From: Sistotremastrum niveocremeum HHB9708
Lineage: Eukaryota; Basidiomycota; Agaricomycetes; Sistotremastrales; Sistotremastraceae
NCBI GenBank assembly: GCA_001630475.1
Contig: KV419432.1
Coordinates: forward strand, 186,001 to 250,000
Reading direction: 5' to 3'
DNA: 64,000 bases
Made by a program: the position numbers and the translations under genes. The notes under the pieces are model-generated. The model had not been told where the DNA came from. It saw only the letters and a list, made by a program, of their open reading frames with translations, and ran no database searches. The number at the start of each line of letters is the position of its first letter. Within the stretch, counting starts at the first letter, position 1. This document shows, piece after piece, positions 36,521 to 48,844 of the stretch.

Positions 36521-37206
36521 AGTGTCCAAAGGTTGATGGATTCTTGAGCCAGGTGGTTTCCCGTGATTGGTCGAGACGAGATGTGGCAAATAAAGGCCTA
36601 GGAGAGTAGATGTTGGGAGAAGCAAACGGGGGAGGAATCTGGGAGGAAGGAGAACTTTCAGCTGAAGCTGTGCACTTGAAGGAATGCGTTCTCTTCGTGA
36701 GAGCCATCACATCAATGATGGCACCTTTCGAGGACCTCATCGCCACCAGGAGCTGCCAGTGTGTAGAATCGTGGCACGACATTCAACTTGACCATTCGCT
36801 TCGCCAGGGCTCGAGTTCAAGTTGAAGTTCGCCGGCGTACGTCCGCTCTCCGAGTCATCTCGTCTCTTGATCATTGAGACTCAGCTTATATTCATATTTT
36901 CGTTCGTTAAAGTTTTCTGCTAGCTCTACCAAATCAAATATACAACCCCAAATCTTGTCTGCTTCCCGCTATAGCTATTGAACTCGAATTGCACTTTCAA
37001 ACGTGGCTGTCCCTGACGTCGACCCGAACCAACTTCAATATCTAGGCGAGCCTGGATTTGATGTCAGGCAGAATCCACGTCACTTGAATACTCATAATCG
37101 ATGCTTGAGAATATGTATCAGTTGGACGACTTGATAGAGTTGTGGTATAATCGGTAAGTGTCAGATGCCACAGCAAGACATATACGACCACACTTGGTGA
37201 CCATTC
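36521..37206. other. Intergenic region between copies 7 and 8
   Basis: Promoter side of copy 7; the sequence GCCACCAGGA near 36743 is shared with the region upstream of copy 5 (near 27901). Otherwise nothing recognised. Confidence 0.45.
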
Positions 37207-40200
37207 TTAGACTGTATCAAGTTCGGTGTCTTCAGCTGGGAACATTCCGGACCTGCCTCGCGAGGAGAAGAACCGAACAAGTCGCTCCCAGGACAATGGT
37301 TGGACAACTGACCGTGAGGGTACAGGTACCTCGATGGGTCCTGGACTCGGCACGCCGAAGCGAGCTTGCACCGTATGAGCACAGGTATGAGCGTTAGACG
37401 AAGTGGGCTCACCAGCTTCCCGGATCTGCACTTTCACCTGATACAGCTCAGCCCGCTGTCGAGCATAGTCACTGGTGCGTTCATCTTCCCCCCACTCCGC
37501 CATTCGCCGAGAGTCAGTGGTGCACAGATTGAAGAAGGTCTTGGCTTCATAGAGCATAATGTCATCCATGGCATCAAATGCTCCATGGTCCAGGTAAAAT
37601 ATCAACGCGTCCGCATGTTTGCGCCAGTTATGCCGATCGCGCTTATGTCTGGTGAGCATCCGGAAGAGGTATACGATGTCGAATACATCTGGCACTGTGA
37701 AGTCAAGAGGAAGAGAAGCCACGAAGTGAGCGAGGAGATCGCGAAGTAAGCAATCGGCGCGGTAGGTTTGGCTGAAGGATGGACCAGGCATTCTTAACCC
37801 GCGAAGGATTTCGATTTCATGGCCCTTGGTGATATATGAAATGAGAGCCTCGACGTGCACCCACTCCAAACCAGACTTCCAAATCAGGAGATCGACGAAA
37901 CTTTGACGCCCAAGGCTAGAAAGAATGCGTAGCGTCACATCGTTCTTTTGCTCCTCGCCTAGGTCAAGCAGCTCCAAGATCGGTCGTTTATAATCCTTAG
38001 GTAGTCGCTCTCGATTTCCGTCTCCATTTTGCATATCTTGATACAAAGAGCATATGTTAGAGGCTAGTTGATCACACTCCTCTTGATTCAGGGTCGGAAG
38101 GGCTTAAAAAATTATTGAGATACATGACCTGCGAGGTAACAAAGTGACTCACGAATAAAACACGCATCATATTGCTGAAGAAAATGAAGAGCCTCCGGAA
38201 ACATATCGCTATCCAAGTCAAGAGTTATTATGATATCGCGACAATGCTCCCACAGTCTGCTAGCACCAAAAAGACTAGAAAGGTTTTGAATGCCACCACG
38301 ATCGAGGTAGTAAATCAGAGTACTGCGATAGCGCCAGAATTGATTCTCTACATCGACAAGACTGAGAATGGAGGATAGATCAAAGTGCATTGGCAGAACA
38401 TATTCCGGAGGGAGAGTGCTCATGAGCAGCTCCAAGAGCTGGCAGACAGGTAAAGGATCTTCTCGATCAGTGACCGAAGTCAGCTCCCTGATATTTGATA
38501 AGAAGTCAGACATTGTATCCACAATGTCCGCTTCCTTTCCCTTCACGATGAAAGAGACCAGTGCGTCACCCTGATACCACCAAACATCTGGATTTTGGAC
38601 TAGGGACCGAAGGAAGGAGGATGGATCGAGGTGCGCGAGAATGCCTGAGAGCTCCGAAGACGTCTCGTCACGCAAGAGCGTGGTGCATATGCTGACCGCA
38701 GAATCGAAGATGGCTTTGCGGTCGCCTGATTCGCCATCCTGATCGAAGGAGCATAGAATGCGGGCTATACATCTCTCGTATGATTCGGACTCATTCAACC
38801 GGAGGGATGAGTTGTCTTCTTCTAACGAGCTGAAGAAGGCGAATGTAGGGAAGTAGTCCCGGTGACTTCCGTCCATCTTCCAAACGAGCTGCAGGCATTG
38901 ATCTCTGCACCATCGAGTAAAGTCATTTGCTTCTAGATCATCCCTCCACCATGAGCCATAAGGCGACTTCCATCCGCGCCATTTCATGAAGTATATAAGT
39001 TGTCTGTCAAGCGTTTCCTTCACGCGAAACGATGTGTCGGTCGCGAGAAACCGGTCGCGGATCGCATCAAAGACTGGGCGAAACGATGGCCCTGCTTCAT
39101 GCCATTTCGAGAACTCAAAGGAAGGTACAGCTCTCTCCAAAAGATCTGCATCGTTGGTGTTAAGGACCAACCGTGCATATGTCTTCAATGCAGCGACGTC
39201 CCTCTCGTCAGTGGGGTTCCATCGGACCAAAGCCGCCACGCTGTCCGCTTCCCCGAACGAAGCCAGATCGGCATTCTCGGGTATTTCAGAGACCTTATAA
39301 TTGGCATCGACCTCGGATTCTTTTCGCTGAGCTTTGCGATCCGCGGCTGATCCATGACGGAGGGGTGGGGTATGAGCAATCCAGCGTAGGATGGGTCGCA
39401 TGATGTTGCTCAAAGGGCTCTCGAACGGTGAGTTGTCATGGAGTGCTGCATGGATTGTCGTTACGACAATGATCCCTGAAATGACCAAGGATAGACCGGT
39501 GGCAAAGACTCCACCGAAGATGAGAATGGGGGACGACACGCCAAAGGAGAACGCGAGCTCCCATAGCTGGATGAGGAACCCGACAACGAAGAGTCCTATA
39601 GCTAAGAGGAGAGTCCAGAATAGCACGCCCATGAGTGGGAGCAAATAACCATCGGCGATTGCTTTTCGTCTTTCTCGAGCAAGCGCTCGTTCAAGATTAG
39701 TCTTGCCTAGTGGTGTTGCGATCAGCCGGCCAGACCATTGCATACCCAAAACGCATAGAACTGAATTGAAGATCTATCGTAGCCATCAACGACTATTCAT
39801 GAGCAAGTCGTTTCACTCACGCTGACAATGAGGGTCATGTAGTAGAACAGTGCTATGAACTGTGTCGATGTAGGTGGGAGTGAATTTCCCGCCATAGATG
39901 ACTGAGCATCATTCGTGGACGGAGAGGTAAAGATTGCGATAACGGGAGAGATGAAGGCCGTCACAACTGTTAGAAAGAGGGCGATCTACAGACACCATGT
40001 GTCAGAACACGGTGAACACTCCGGAACTGAACTCGCGCGAGTGACTTACAAAGACGAGGGATATCTGCATCAAGTCTCTCCATCCTTCAACTACGACTTT
40101 GATCTTCATCAATGACTCCTTATCCAACGCTCCCCATGTTTGCTCGTCGTCCAGCGCTCGGCTGCCATGTGCCCTATCGTCTATCCTGCGATCAGCGACT

Positions 40201-40405
40201 GCTGAGGGATATATCATTTCTCCAACACACCTTTTGTGGCATCCTTTTCGAGCGTCTCTAACATGCCGGTATGTCGCTTTATGGTCCTATGTTGGTCCAC
40301 GATCTCCAGCTTTTGCTCTGTCAAAGTCTTCGATTGTTCGGTGAGAAGAACATTCTGAGCCCTGATCAATTCCAGGAGCTCTTCAAAGTTAGCAGGAAGA
40401 GACAT
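37207..40405 (-). CDS. DUF6535-type membrane protein, copy 8 (subfamily I)
   Basis: Intact model, 979 residues, six exons: 40231-40405, 40050-40180, 39821-39985, 38153-39773, 37413-38102 and 37207-37364. A subfamily I gene sitting between subfamily II copies 7 and 9. Unlike copies 1-4 and 10 it lacks the RS-rich start and begins directly with the coiled-coil segment (MSLPANFEELLELIRAQNVL), so its N-terminus is about 35 residues shorter. The four membrane helices and both C-terminal repeats are present (SFLRSLVQNPDVWW; SFVDLLIWKSGLEW). The last exon keeps a reduced tail motif, EDTELDTV. The final acceptor gives a 48-nt intron (37365-37412), fitting the family. Confidence 0.83.
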
Positions 40406-41376
40406 GGAACGACGAGCTGCTCTCCAATGCGCTAGAAATGGGGAAGGATACTGGGGTGACCCCGATGACCGGCAGCCTAAAGAGCGTATTTTTGGATATC
40501 CTGGAGAGAAGGAAGTGGTTGTGAAACTGTTGTGAATCCTCGCTGTGAGATTGCCTCACGACTGCGGCACGCCTAGGTTACTACCAGGACGGCCATTGGC
40601 CGCCGATTGCACACAATGGGCCGGGGGGTGCATTGATGTTGCAGATTGAGGTGGCGTCAAGCCTTCGGCGCTCTCAACGTTTGCCAGTTTTTTTCAGTAG
40701 CTTCATCGGTGAAAAAACCAGGGCTTGATATAGAACCAAGTGTTCATACAAGGACTGTCGAATTTCGTAGCTGGTGGCTTTCGATAGTATTTCGGATGCG
40801 GAACTCGGATGATCATCTCTCATTTTCTCCCGACAAAACTTCATGAAACCTTGAATACGAATGCAGAGGCCGAATTTGTTAAATTTTATCTGTTTGTGAG
40901 TCGCTAGAATTGGTGCGATAAATGGAGATCTCTGCTATCTGAGTCGCATTCCATCCCTGATTGAAACGGCCCCGGCACTGGATTCCACCCACCACAGAGC
41001 TCCTTCAATTGCACTCGAGATCTAGTACGACCACAGTGGTAGTACGTGATATTCTGGTTCTCCTACTCGCTAAGTTATAGCATGAATTCTTCGCTTTACA
41101 GAGACTGAGCTCAAGCCGAAAAAGATCCGGCGTGTTTCATTAAAGGCGCCGGCGAAACATTGACAGGAACTCGGTATCAATAATACACTGTTCGTGGATG
41201 CATTAGTCTCGCATATGATGAACGTGTCGAGCATCACAAGTTCACTATATTTCGTGCAGGCTTCTCATAAGCTCACATACGGTCTTCGCCGAGAAAGTTT
41301 CGAATGAGGAAGGGTCGAAAGCCACCACACTCATGTAGCAGCGCGTCAAGACTCAAGTGAGCAGTCAGAGGTGCAG
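40406..41376. other. Intergenic region between copies 8 and 9
   Basis: Promoter side of copy 8, with ATTGG/CCAAT in GGCCATTGGCC (near 40591-40601) and a triple CGG element at 40793-40808, then the 3' flank of copy 9. No gene seen. Confidence 0.5.
40793..40808 (+). promoter_or_regulatory. Triple CGG direct repeat upstream of copy 8
   Basis: CGG at 40793-40795, 40799-40801 and 40806-40808, about 388 bases upstream of the copy 8 start. The flanking bases differ from copies 1-4 but the 3 and 4 nt spacers are the same. Confidence 0.5.
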
Positions 41377-44270
41377 TCAGTCGTCTCGAGCGCTCTCTAA
41401 GTGCGGGGAGGCTTCGAAGACCGACAGAGACGACGAGGACGCGCAGGATGGACGAGACAACGGACGTGCGAATGCGGTTGCCTCTGCGATTGAAGCTCTT
41501 GAAGGTGATATTGATCCATGATCCTCATTGGTGAGAGAAAATGCAGCCGAGGCCCCAGGAAGCTCTACCCCAGTGCTATGTCGAATAGTGGATCCGTCGA
41601 CGGACGGTGTGTGCGTCGAGAACAATAAATCCATATCCAGGTCTGCGTCAAAATCGTAGTTTGGGGTGGCTATCACGACCTTAGTCTCCGGAAGTTGGTC
41701 AAGTTCTGCCGCATAGTGAGAATGGATGGCTATGAAATGAGAGCGATACGTACCCGCCAAGAGACTCCGAGCTCGATCACGGGTCTCCTCACTAGTCTCA
41801 CATCGATCACCCCAGCTGTCACGCAGGTCTGTTTGAACGCAGCGCAAAAGGAATTGACGAACTGCGTCGCGGTCGGCAATTCTCGCGATTGAACGAGTCT
41901 CCAACCAGGATACGGCTGCGGTGCTAGTAGCTCCCCAAGATTCATCATGCCGGTGCTGTGACAAGTAACGAAGGATATGAGTGAGATCGCATTGGGATGA
42001 AATGGCAGGTGGAATGTATTGAAGGAAACAGGAGACCTGGAGCGGTCTGATGTGAGGGAACTCAGCGCCCCTCATAAACTGGTTGATCTTCCGCACATGA
42101 TCCATGTTGCAACGCTCAGTGATGAACCCAAGAACCTTTGGGAAAAACTTGTACTGGCATTGAGCGTATGATCTGATGAGGGATAATGGATCGACGCGCG
42201 AAATGATCTGCAATAAACTGCTCTCCTTTTCGGCGAAGAAAAGATCATAGCAGTAGAAGTCTGCCATTTCGAAAACCTCTTGCCGATTCCCGTGAGATCC
42301 ATTGCGGTCGCAACAACATAGCGCGTTCGCAATGCATGACTCGAAAGGTAAAGAAAGAAGGGAAAGAAGGTCCTTGTTGTTCGGAGTACTTGAGATAGAC
42401 AAGATTCGTTGGCGGAAGAAGAAGTGATACAGGTCCCAGTTCACTTCAATGTCGTAACCATCATGAGCCTTGCGTAAGGATCTAGTTAGAGAGACCCCGT
42501 CAATGGTTGACAAAATTTGCATGACTTCGGCTTCCCTGCCCTGCCGGAGAAGATCGCAGCAGTGATCTTGAGCGATGATGAATATGTCCTCACGTTCTCC
42601 GATGTTTGGGAACGAAGGGTTTTGCCAGTCATAGGAGCACAAAATTTTGCCGATACATTTCTCAACAGACAACAGCGCGTACGGCCGAAGATCACCATTA
42701 TTCGGCTCTCGTGATGCGCGCAACACTCGCTTCGGGAAGTCGGAAATTTGGGAGTCACGTTTAGCGAATATGTTCTCGAGTGACCTGGAGATGATCATTC
42801 CATCTCCAGCTCGATAAGCTGCTCTCAGACTATTCTTGAACACGGAGAACCGATCTTCGATGGTCTGTCGAACTCGAAGGGAGACGTCTGATGCCATCAA
42901 CCGACGGCAGGCTTTCTCCAGCTGCTCCGTCGAGTCATCAATATGCGAGTTGAACCAATCAGTAAAGGAAAAAGACGGAGCGGCACGTTCCAATAGGTTT
43001 GAGTCACTGGCCTCCGCGATGAGTTCCAGGTAGGTCATGAACAGTTTGGTGGGGACATTCATTTCGACCTTGACTCTCCATCGAAGGACCAAAGCGAAAG
43101 GAAGATAGAAAAGGGAGAGTATGCTTCTGGGCAAGCTGGCTGCTCGATGGAGAAGGACGGATGAAGGTTGAGCATGTCGGAGGTTCTTCGGGGTACTGAT
43201 GAGCGCTTCCCAGGACGAAGTGATGCGTTGTTTGATTTCATACAGGGCTGGCAGAGCGCGCCGTGTTCTGAGAACGGCATTCGTGATTGCGGGAAGCAGT
43301 GCATGCGATGTTTGGGTAGCTTCAGCTAGCTTGATCAGGAGCTTGCTGAACGATCCACCGAAAGGGGACGCTTCATAGAAAAGTGCGTGCACCGTTGCAG
43401 CTATGACCGTTACGACGATGACCGACGATAGTCCCATGCCGAGTTGCCATATCAAGAGCAATCTGGGCGAAGTCTCTTCAAATGATGTGCCAAGAATACG
43501 GAGCTGATACAGCAGCCCCGTCATGAAGAGTGTAATTGAGGATAGCAGAAGGATGTGAAGGCCTTCTACTAAATACTTGAGCCATCGCTTCGCTAACTCC
43601 TCGCGTGCCCTGTGTCGTAACAGACGTTCTTGATAACTAGTTCCGTCTGGTCGAGACGTCAATTTGCTCATCCATTGACGACCCAGCAGGGACAAGATAG
43701 CATTCAATATCTGTGCACATCTCAGCATCCACGTCGCATCAGAAGGAACGAGACTGACGGCGATAATCAACGCCAGGTAGAAGAGCACGCAAACATCCTG
43801 AACCGGGGCGCTAGGTAACGGAGGAAGGGAGTCGCTGGGGGTATCATTTGAGTTTGGGAAGAGGTTTTGTGTAGCCGGAATAATGAATGCTGTGAGCACA
43901 GCCGAAAACAGGGCAATCTATTTCGAATAAATCACAAAGCCCAGTTCTGACTCTACAAATTACTCACGAATACTAAAGAGACGTCCATACGCTTGATCCA
44001 CTCTTCTACCTCCTCTTTCGTCTTTGCCATCGCCATCTCGTACAGGGCCGTGCATGTCGACTCGTCATTGCACGGCCGCTGATCATAAGGTTCTTCGTCT
44101 GAATTTCGGGTTCAGATACGAGCGAACAGCGCTGCCATCAGTGTCGTACCTTTGACTGCATCTTTAGTCAGTATATCGAACTTGTGTCCATGGTCAACCA
44201 GCGTTTCTTGAATTTTCTTCATGGTCTTATTGAGCTCGCGCAAGCTGTCAGCCAGAATATCGTTGGACAT
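41377..44270 (-). CDS. DUF6535-type membrane protein, copy 9 (subfamily II)
   Basis: Intact model, 898 residues, five exons: 44150-44270, 43968-44098, 43759-43917, 41754-43710 and 41377-41705. Starts MSNDILADSLRELNKTMKKI. The membrane helices and the two tandem repeats (NNGDLRPYALLSVEKC and NNKDLLSLLSLPFESC) match copies 5-7. Introns 3 and 4 are multiples of three without stops, so 41377-43899 reads open through three exons; the splice sites kept in sister copies (GTCAGT and GTACGT donors) argue that they are introns. The tail has a different linker with a DFDADLDMDLLF stretch and ends SVFEASPHLESARDD. It is the outermost copy of the subfamily II group, next to the P450 gene. Confidence 0.85.
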
Positions 44271-44819
44271 CGTATCAGGATAGTCGAGTGTGGGCCACGC
44301 CTGATCTCGTCGGTTGGGGCGTTTTGAGCAGAGGAAAGCAGGGGAGGGGGGAAAGACGGAGAGCAAATGAATTCAAGTCAAGCTCATCACAAGGGTGAGG
44401 GAACAAGTGAGGGAAGGCGTTCTCCTCGTGTGAACGGGGTGATATTGGGACCTTTCATTTAGCATCGGTAACACTGTATGGTAACCGCACGATAGCGCGA
44501 CAGCACAGCTATATGAGTCGAGGAGGTAGCCTGGTACTGATATCGGTAGATTGATTGTCAAGGGCTCTGATGGTCCCAGGGGTCCCCTGTGCGAAGCCGG
44601 ATGCGGTGTACAACTTTCTCAGTTTCTGGCCGCAGCATTTCAACCAAGTTCGCGTGGTTTCCCATGGACGAACAGATTTTAATTTTATTGGAGTAGAAGG
44701 TAGAATGAGACAACAGACATATATGAGTGTGATGAGATGTAGATCCGGTGGTGAGAAATAAGTAGTCCCCCCAAACACTTAAAATATAGTCGCTTGGCGA
44801 TTGCACGACCATGAAAATA
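44271..44819. other. Intergenic region between copy 9 and the P450 gene
   Basis: Promoter side of copy 9 and the 3' flank of the P450. It contains CGGATGCGG near 44600, an incomplete match to the subfamily I promoter element that lacks the third CGG. No gene seen. Confidence 0.45.
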
Positions 44820-46875
44820 TCACACAGAATCAGAGCACTCGACATCTGCCATATAAGCAGTCGCAGATTCATCGAAATCGAGAATAAATTGCTGCACCTT
44901 TTCCGAACGTGGAAGGATAGAACATCTAAAGGGCTTTGGATGACTGCGACATCGTATCAGATAAGACGCGAAAGGTTACTTAAAACGAAGTAGCTTACGA
45001 GACGACGCCGGAGGTGAATTGGGCTGATGGTGAAGCTTCTTCACCAGGTGCACGGGATATATTGTACACCGCGAGTATTGTGGCGACTTCGATCCATAAC
45101 GCAAGATCTGCAAGATGTTGTCCAGGGCAATTTCTGTGTAGCGTGAGGCGAGGAACCCAGGCCACCAAAAATAGTAAACACACCTTCGTCCGTATCCGAA
45201 GACAACCGCGCGTGGATCTAAGGGGAGATCTTCCAGCGACTTGCAATCTCCTCCTTGCACTGTCATCAGGAATCTCTCCGGTCGGAACTCTTCGGGTTGA
45301 GGATAAGTAGATGAGTCTCTGAATATTCCCCTGCGATAGATGGTGCAATCAGTCGAACAGGCCAGGAAAAGACTAGTAGTTACAAACCAGACATTGACGA
45401 TCACGGTAGTATGTTTCGGAATAGTCCAGGAGCGATACGCATGCTCGCTAGTGTTTGAATGTACCACACCAAGAGGCGCAATCGGAGCCCATCTCAAAAT
45501 TTCCTTCACTAACGCGTCAATGTATGCAAGCTTTTCGTTTTGACGGTCAGTAAAATTGGGCATCCTCTCATCGCCTGTGACAGACGAGAGTGCGCGCTGC
45601 GCACGCGCTTGAACATCTGGAAATAGGATCATTGCAAGGAAGAAGGCGTATATCGCTGACGCCGTCGTTTCTGTACCAGCAGAGAATATATCAGAAGCTG
45701 TCCACTTGAGACAATCGAGATCTTCGGCGGTGGGAGGAGATCCTTCGGTCTCGAGGATTTTGCGTACGAAGGACGGAGGAGCTGAGTGAGTCGCCTGATG
45801 GAAATGATGAGTCAGGATTTTTTCTGACGACACTGATTATTATGTCTGGCTCACCATTTGCGCTCGCACCATTTCGAACGGATAATTCACCACTTCTTCG
45901 GTCTCACGGCGCCACTTCGCAGCGATGCGAGGGAACGATACGAACGGGAGCCAAGTTGGAAGACATTTCACTGCAGCTTCTGTCAGGACTTCAATCGACG
46001 AGGGATATCATCATGAGACTCACGCGCAGGGATAGAATTGACCAGCCACGCTCCAGGTGCCGTAGCCTGTTCGAAGTAGCTGGACGTCGCACTTTCCATG
46101 CGAATCAAAGGATCGTTCAGCTTCGCAGGTTTATAGCCGTCTAGAAACATTTTGTGAGACAGGACAACAAATTGATAGGCAGGAATTTTACACGCAATAA
46201 GCAAAGCCACCGACGCAGTAGTCCATTTGATCCTTTGAAACAGTCTTTCTCCGCGCTCATCGCCATTGGCAATATCGTCGTAGATTCTTCGAACGAGCTG
46301 ACGTGCGGCTGTTTCTTCGAGTCTCCAATATTGAGAAGTGTGATGAGGGCTCATCAGGGAGTGAAAATATTTTCGTGCCGTGCGCATTCGAGCGTTATAT
46401 GGTGTTAAGACTAGAGCCTTCCCAAATCCACACCTGCAGCAAGTTGAGGCTATGTAAATAGGCAACCAAAGGAGAGCTTACATGTCGCTTGCGAATACAA
46501 CGCGTGGCTTGCTTGAGAAAATGGCAGACTTCTGTTCTAGCAAATCCAGCGCAGCCTGATGCGAATTGAGGAGGAGAACATGACGAGTAGCCGCCCTTAG
46601 ATAAACGACGTCTCCTGCAATCAAGAAGGTTCATGTCAAGATGGTGAGACTGCAAATAAAACGGCTGCTAACGTACCATACTCCAATCCCCACTGCCTGA
46701 ATTTCTGCCACGGCAACTCCTTCGGAAACTGCAAGAGATTCCCAACGATTGGGAACGGCTTCGGTCCTGGCGGCAACGACAATCGACGGCGAGAATAATT
46801 AGTGAAAAGCGTTTTGAAAGCCACCAAAGCTGCCAAACAGAGTGCGAGCAACACTGTGAGGCTCAGTTCATTCAT
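44820..46875 (-). CDS. Cytochrome P450 monooxygenase, microsomal, OrdA/CYP5150-like
   Basis: Nine exons: 46677-46875, 46482-46614, 46192-46433, 46024-46140, 45855-45970, 45388-45794, 45184-45330, 44999-45133 and 44820-44943, adding to 540 codons (539 residues), a full-length fungal P450. The N-terminal anchor LSLTVLLALCLAALVAFKTL is followed by the proline hinge LPPGPKPFPIVGNLL. The oxygen-binding I-helix motif is AGTETT, the ExxR motif is EILR in KEILRWAP, the PERF motif is in PEEFRPERFL, and the heme-cysteine motif is FGYGRRNCPGQ with the ligand Cys; the seventh intron splits that motif between the two arginines. It should be ER-anchored and depend on a P450 reductase. The family call is from general likeness of the ATAPGAWLV region; the substrate is unknown and no biosynthetic cluster is evident nearby. 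Confidence 0.9.
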
Positions 46876-48844
46876 GATGCATCAGGGGTGGAACGCATTT
46901 CAGCTGGCAAGGGGTTCCCCATGCTCTCTTAAAGCTTGCGTTTGTGGTTTGCTGGGGTTGCTTGTGGCTGTGGGAGGTGTGCCCGAGATGATGACCGAGG
47001 TCCCTGATCATTCAATGGATTCAGGATTGACCGGACTAGGACTCATTTGTCCGACGTGTCGTAGCAAGGGGAGGTGTTCCGTGCTGAGGACATCGGTGCC
47101 ACGATTGTCGTTCCAAAAAGCTTGAGTCAGTCGAGACAGGCGTGGGGTGAGAGTGGAGGAAGAAGTGACAACGCGCTGTGACGGACGTGACGGGAAGAGA
47201 AATTCGTTTCGTCGGGATTCGTGAATGTAGCGTCTTCCTTGGTGAGACGAAGATCAGGGAAGCAACGTTTGAGCTCAGGTTTATTTATGAACAATGGACA
47301 TATATGTGCTTCAGTGAAAATTCAAATACTCGCTCGATGCATGAAAACGGAAGCGGAATCCGGACATGCCCACCGATTCCTGGACGACGTCGACGTCGTG
47401 TAGTTCCTAGAACCACTAACCAACATGCATCAACGCTCATCTCGCGATTGTTGCATCGTAACACTTGAAGGCAAGGATACCGTCAATCTGACGCTCCCTC
47501 CAGCAATCATTTTTTTTACTCCAGCTTCGTCATCCAGCAGGGCTCGTCACGAGCACTTCCAAAGGCAATGTCGTCTTTTGAGCGCTCAGCGCAGTGGCCA
47601 AAACCATCCAAGTATCTGACCGTTATAAGATTGTCCGAGGCAAAGTGAGAAGCCAGGAGGCCTGTTACTCGATCGTAACCCGAGTCACCTGGTGGCATGA
47701 TGCGACCGGTTGTCAGACGCTCTGTCTCTGGATCCGGAAAGTTGCTATGGTTAGACCAAATAGCGTTATCAATGCCTCTTTCCATGAAAGTCGATTTCTA
47801 TGCCCTCCTGAGGTACGCATGATTTGACCTGGCTTCTCGAGAACGCCGACAAAGCTGCTGGCAATGTCAGGTTCCTACCCTGATTTCATCAGATTATTTG
47901 AGCCGGCGTGGTCACTAATCCTCTCACCAATCCTTGTTCATCAACCAACATATTCTGTGGATGAGGTCTCTCTCTGCATTTCCAGAACCCCTGATCAGTT
48001 CTCTGGCTCTGCGACGCTTCCAGAGACGGTTATGCCTGCATGAGTTCGTTGACTTGGCAGCTGCACTTTGTCTTCCATTCTCCTTTCCTATCGAAGAAGT
48101 CACACGCCCTCCGTTTGTGACAACTGTCTAATTCTGTTTCTCACTTTGATCCAACGCCTGCACTTGCCTCTTATGGTGCCGTTATGGTCGTCCGCCGGTG
48201 TATCAATGTGCTCCTCAGCACTCGTGCTCAAGTACCATGCAGTCAACCCAGACTATGGAAGAACCTCCCTGACCGTCTGATGTGCTGGCGTTGCTTATGT
48301 GGGTTGTCCTGGCTTCGGTCTCTGTGATGACGTCATATTTGTAACTCGTCCTGTCTTTTCTGACAATCTTTGGGGTTACCGCTTCATGTTCAAGTCGTCT
48401 TGTCTGGATGATCTCAGATAACAGCGATCGGTGTCAGGAACCTGCTATCGCTCAGAAGAAGCTCATATCGAAAAATATACGAGAAAATTGACTATCGGGT
48501 GGTATCGGACTTTTTCAAAGTCCGCCCATTTTTATTTCTATTTACCTTACGCCTTGAAGCTGCATGTCTGATTGACGTCTTCGTTGAATACAATAGACAC
48601 ATATCTCCGACTGCACTTGAATATTTTTGGAATTTTTCTGCATTTTTTAGTGATCTTGAGGCAGACTGAACCGCACGTTTCAGAGTGCAGCACATGCGTC
48701 GAAGAAGCCGCCGATATTAGCGATCTTATCGCTCGCCGTGCCGATGCTTCCCGTACAACTTTTCTTCGAGACAGCTCAGATGGGGTTCGTGCATCTCTTC
48801 CTCTGTCCGTCATCTCGCTCTTCCGTCTGTCTTACATCTAAAAA
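46876..48844. other. Intergenic region between the divergent P450 and deaminase genes
   Basis: About 2 kb containing both promoters. No family-like or spliceable coding sequence was found; open frames of 60-107 codons at 46802-47125, 47178-47468 and 48492-48813 look like chance. A 17-base sequence at 47166-47182 is a near inverted match to the motif in the 3' flanks of copies 5 and 7. Confidence 0.5.

Noticed and set aside
41377-43899. A single intronless 840-codon gene
   Set aside because: Same reason: introns 3 and 4 of copy 9 happen to be open; donor and acceptor positions match copies 5-7.
44555-44993. Small genes between copy 9 and the P450
   Set aside because: Frames overlap the P450 last exon or its 3' flank and show no conserved features.
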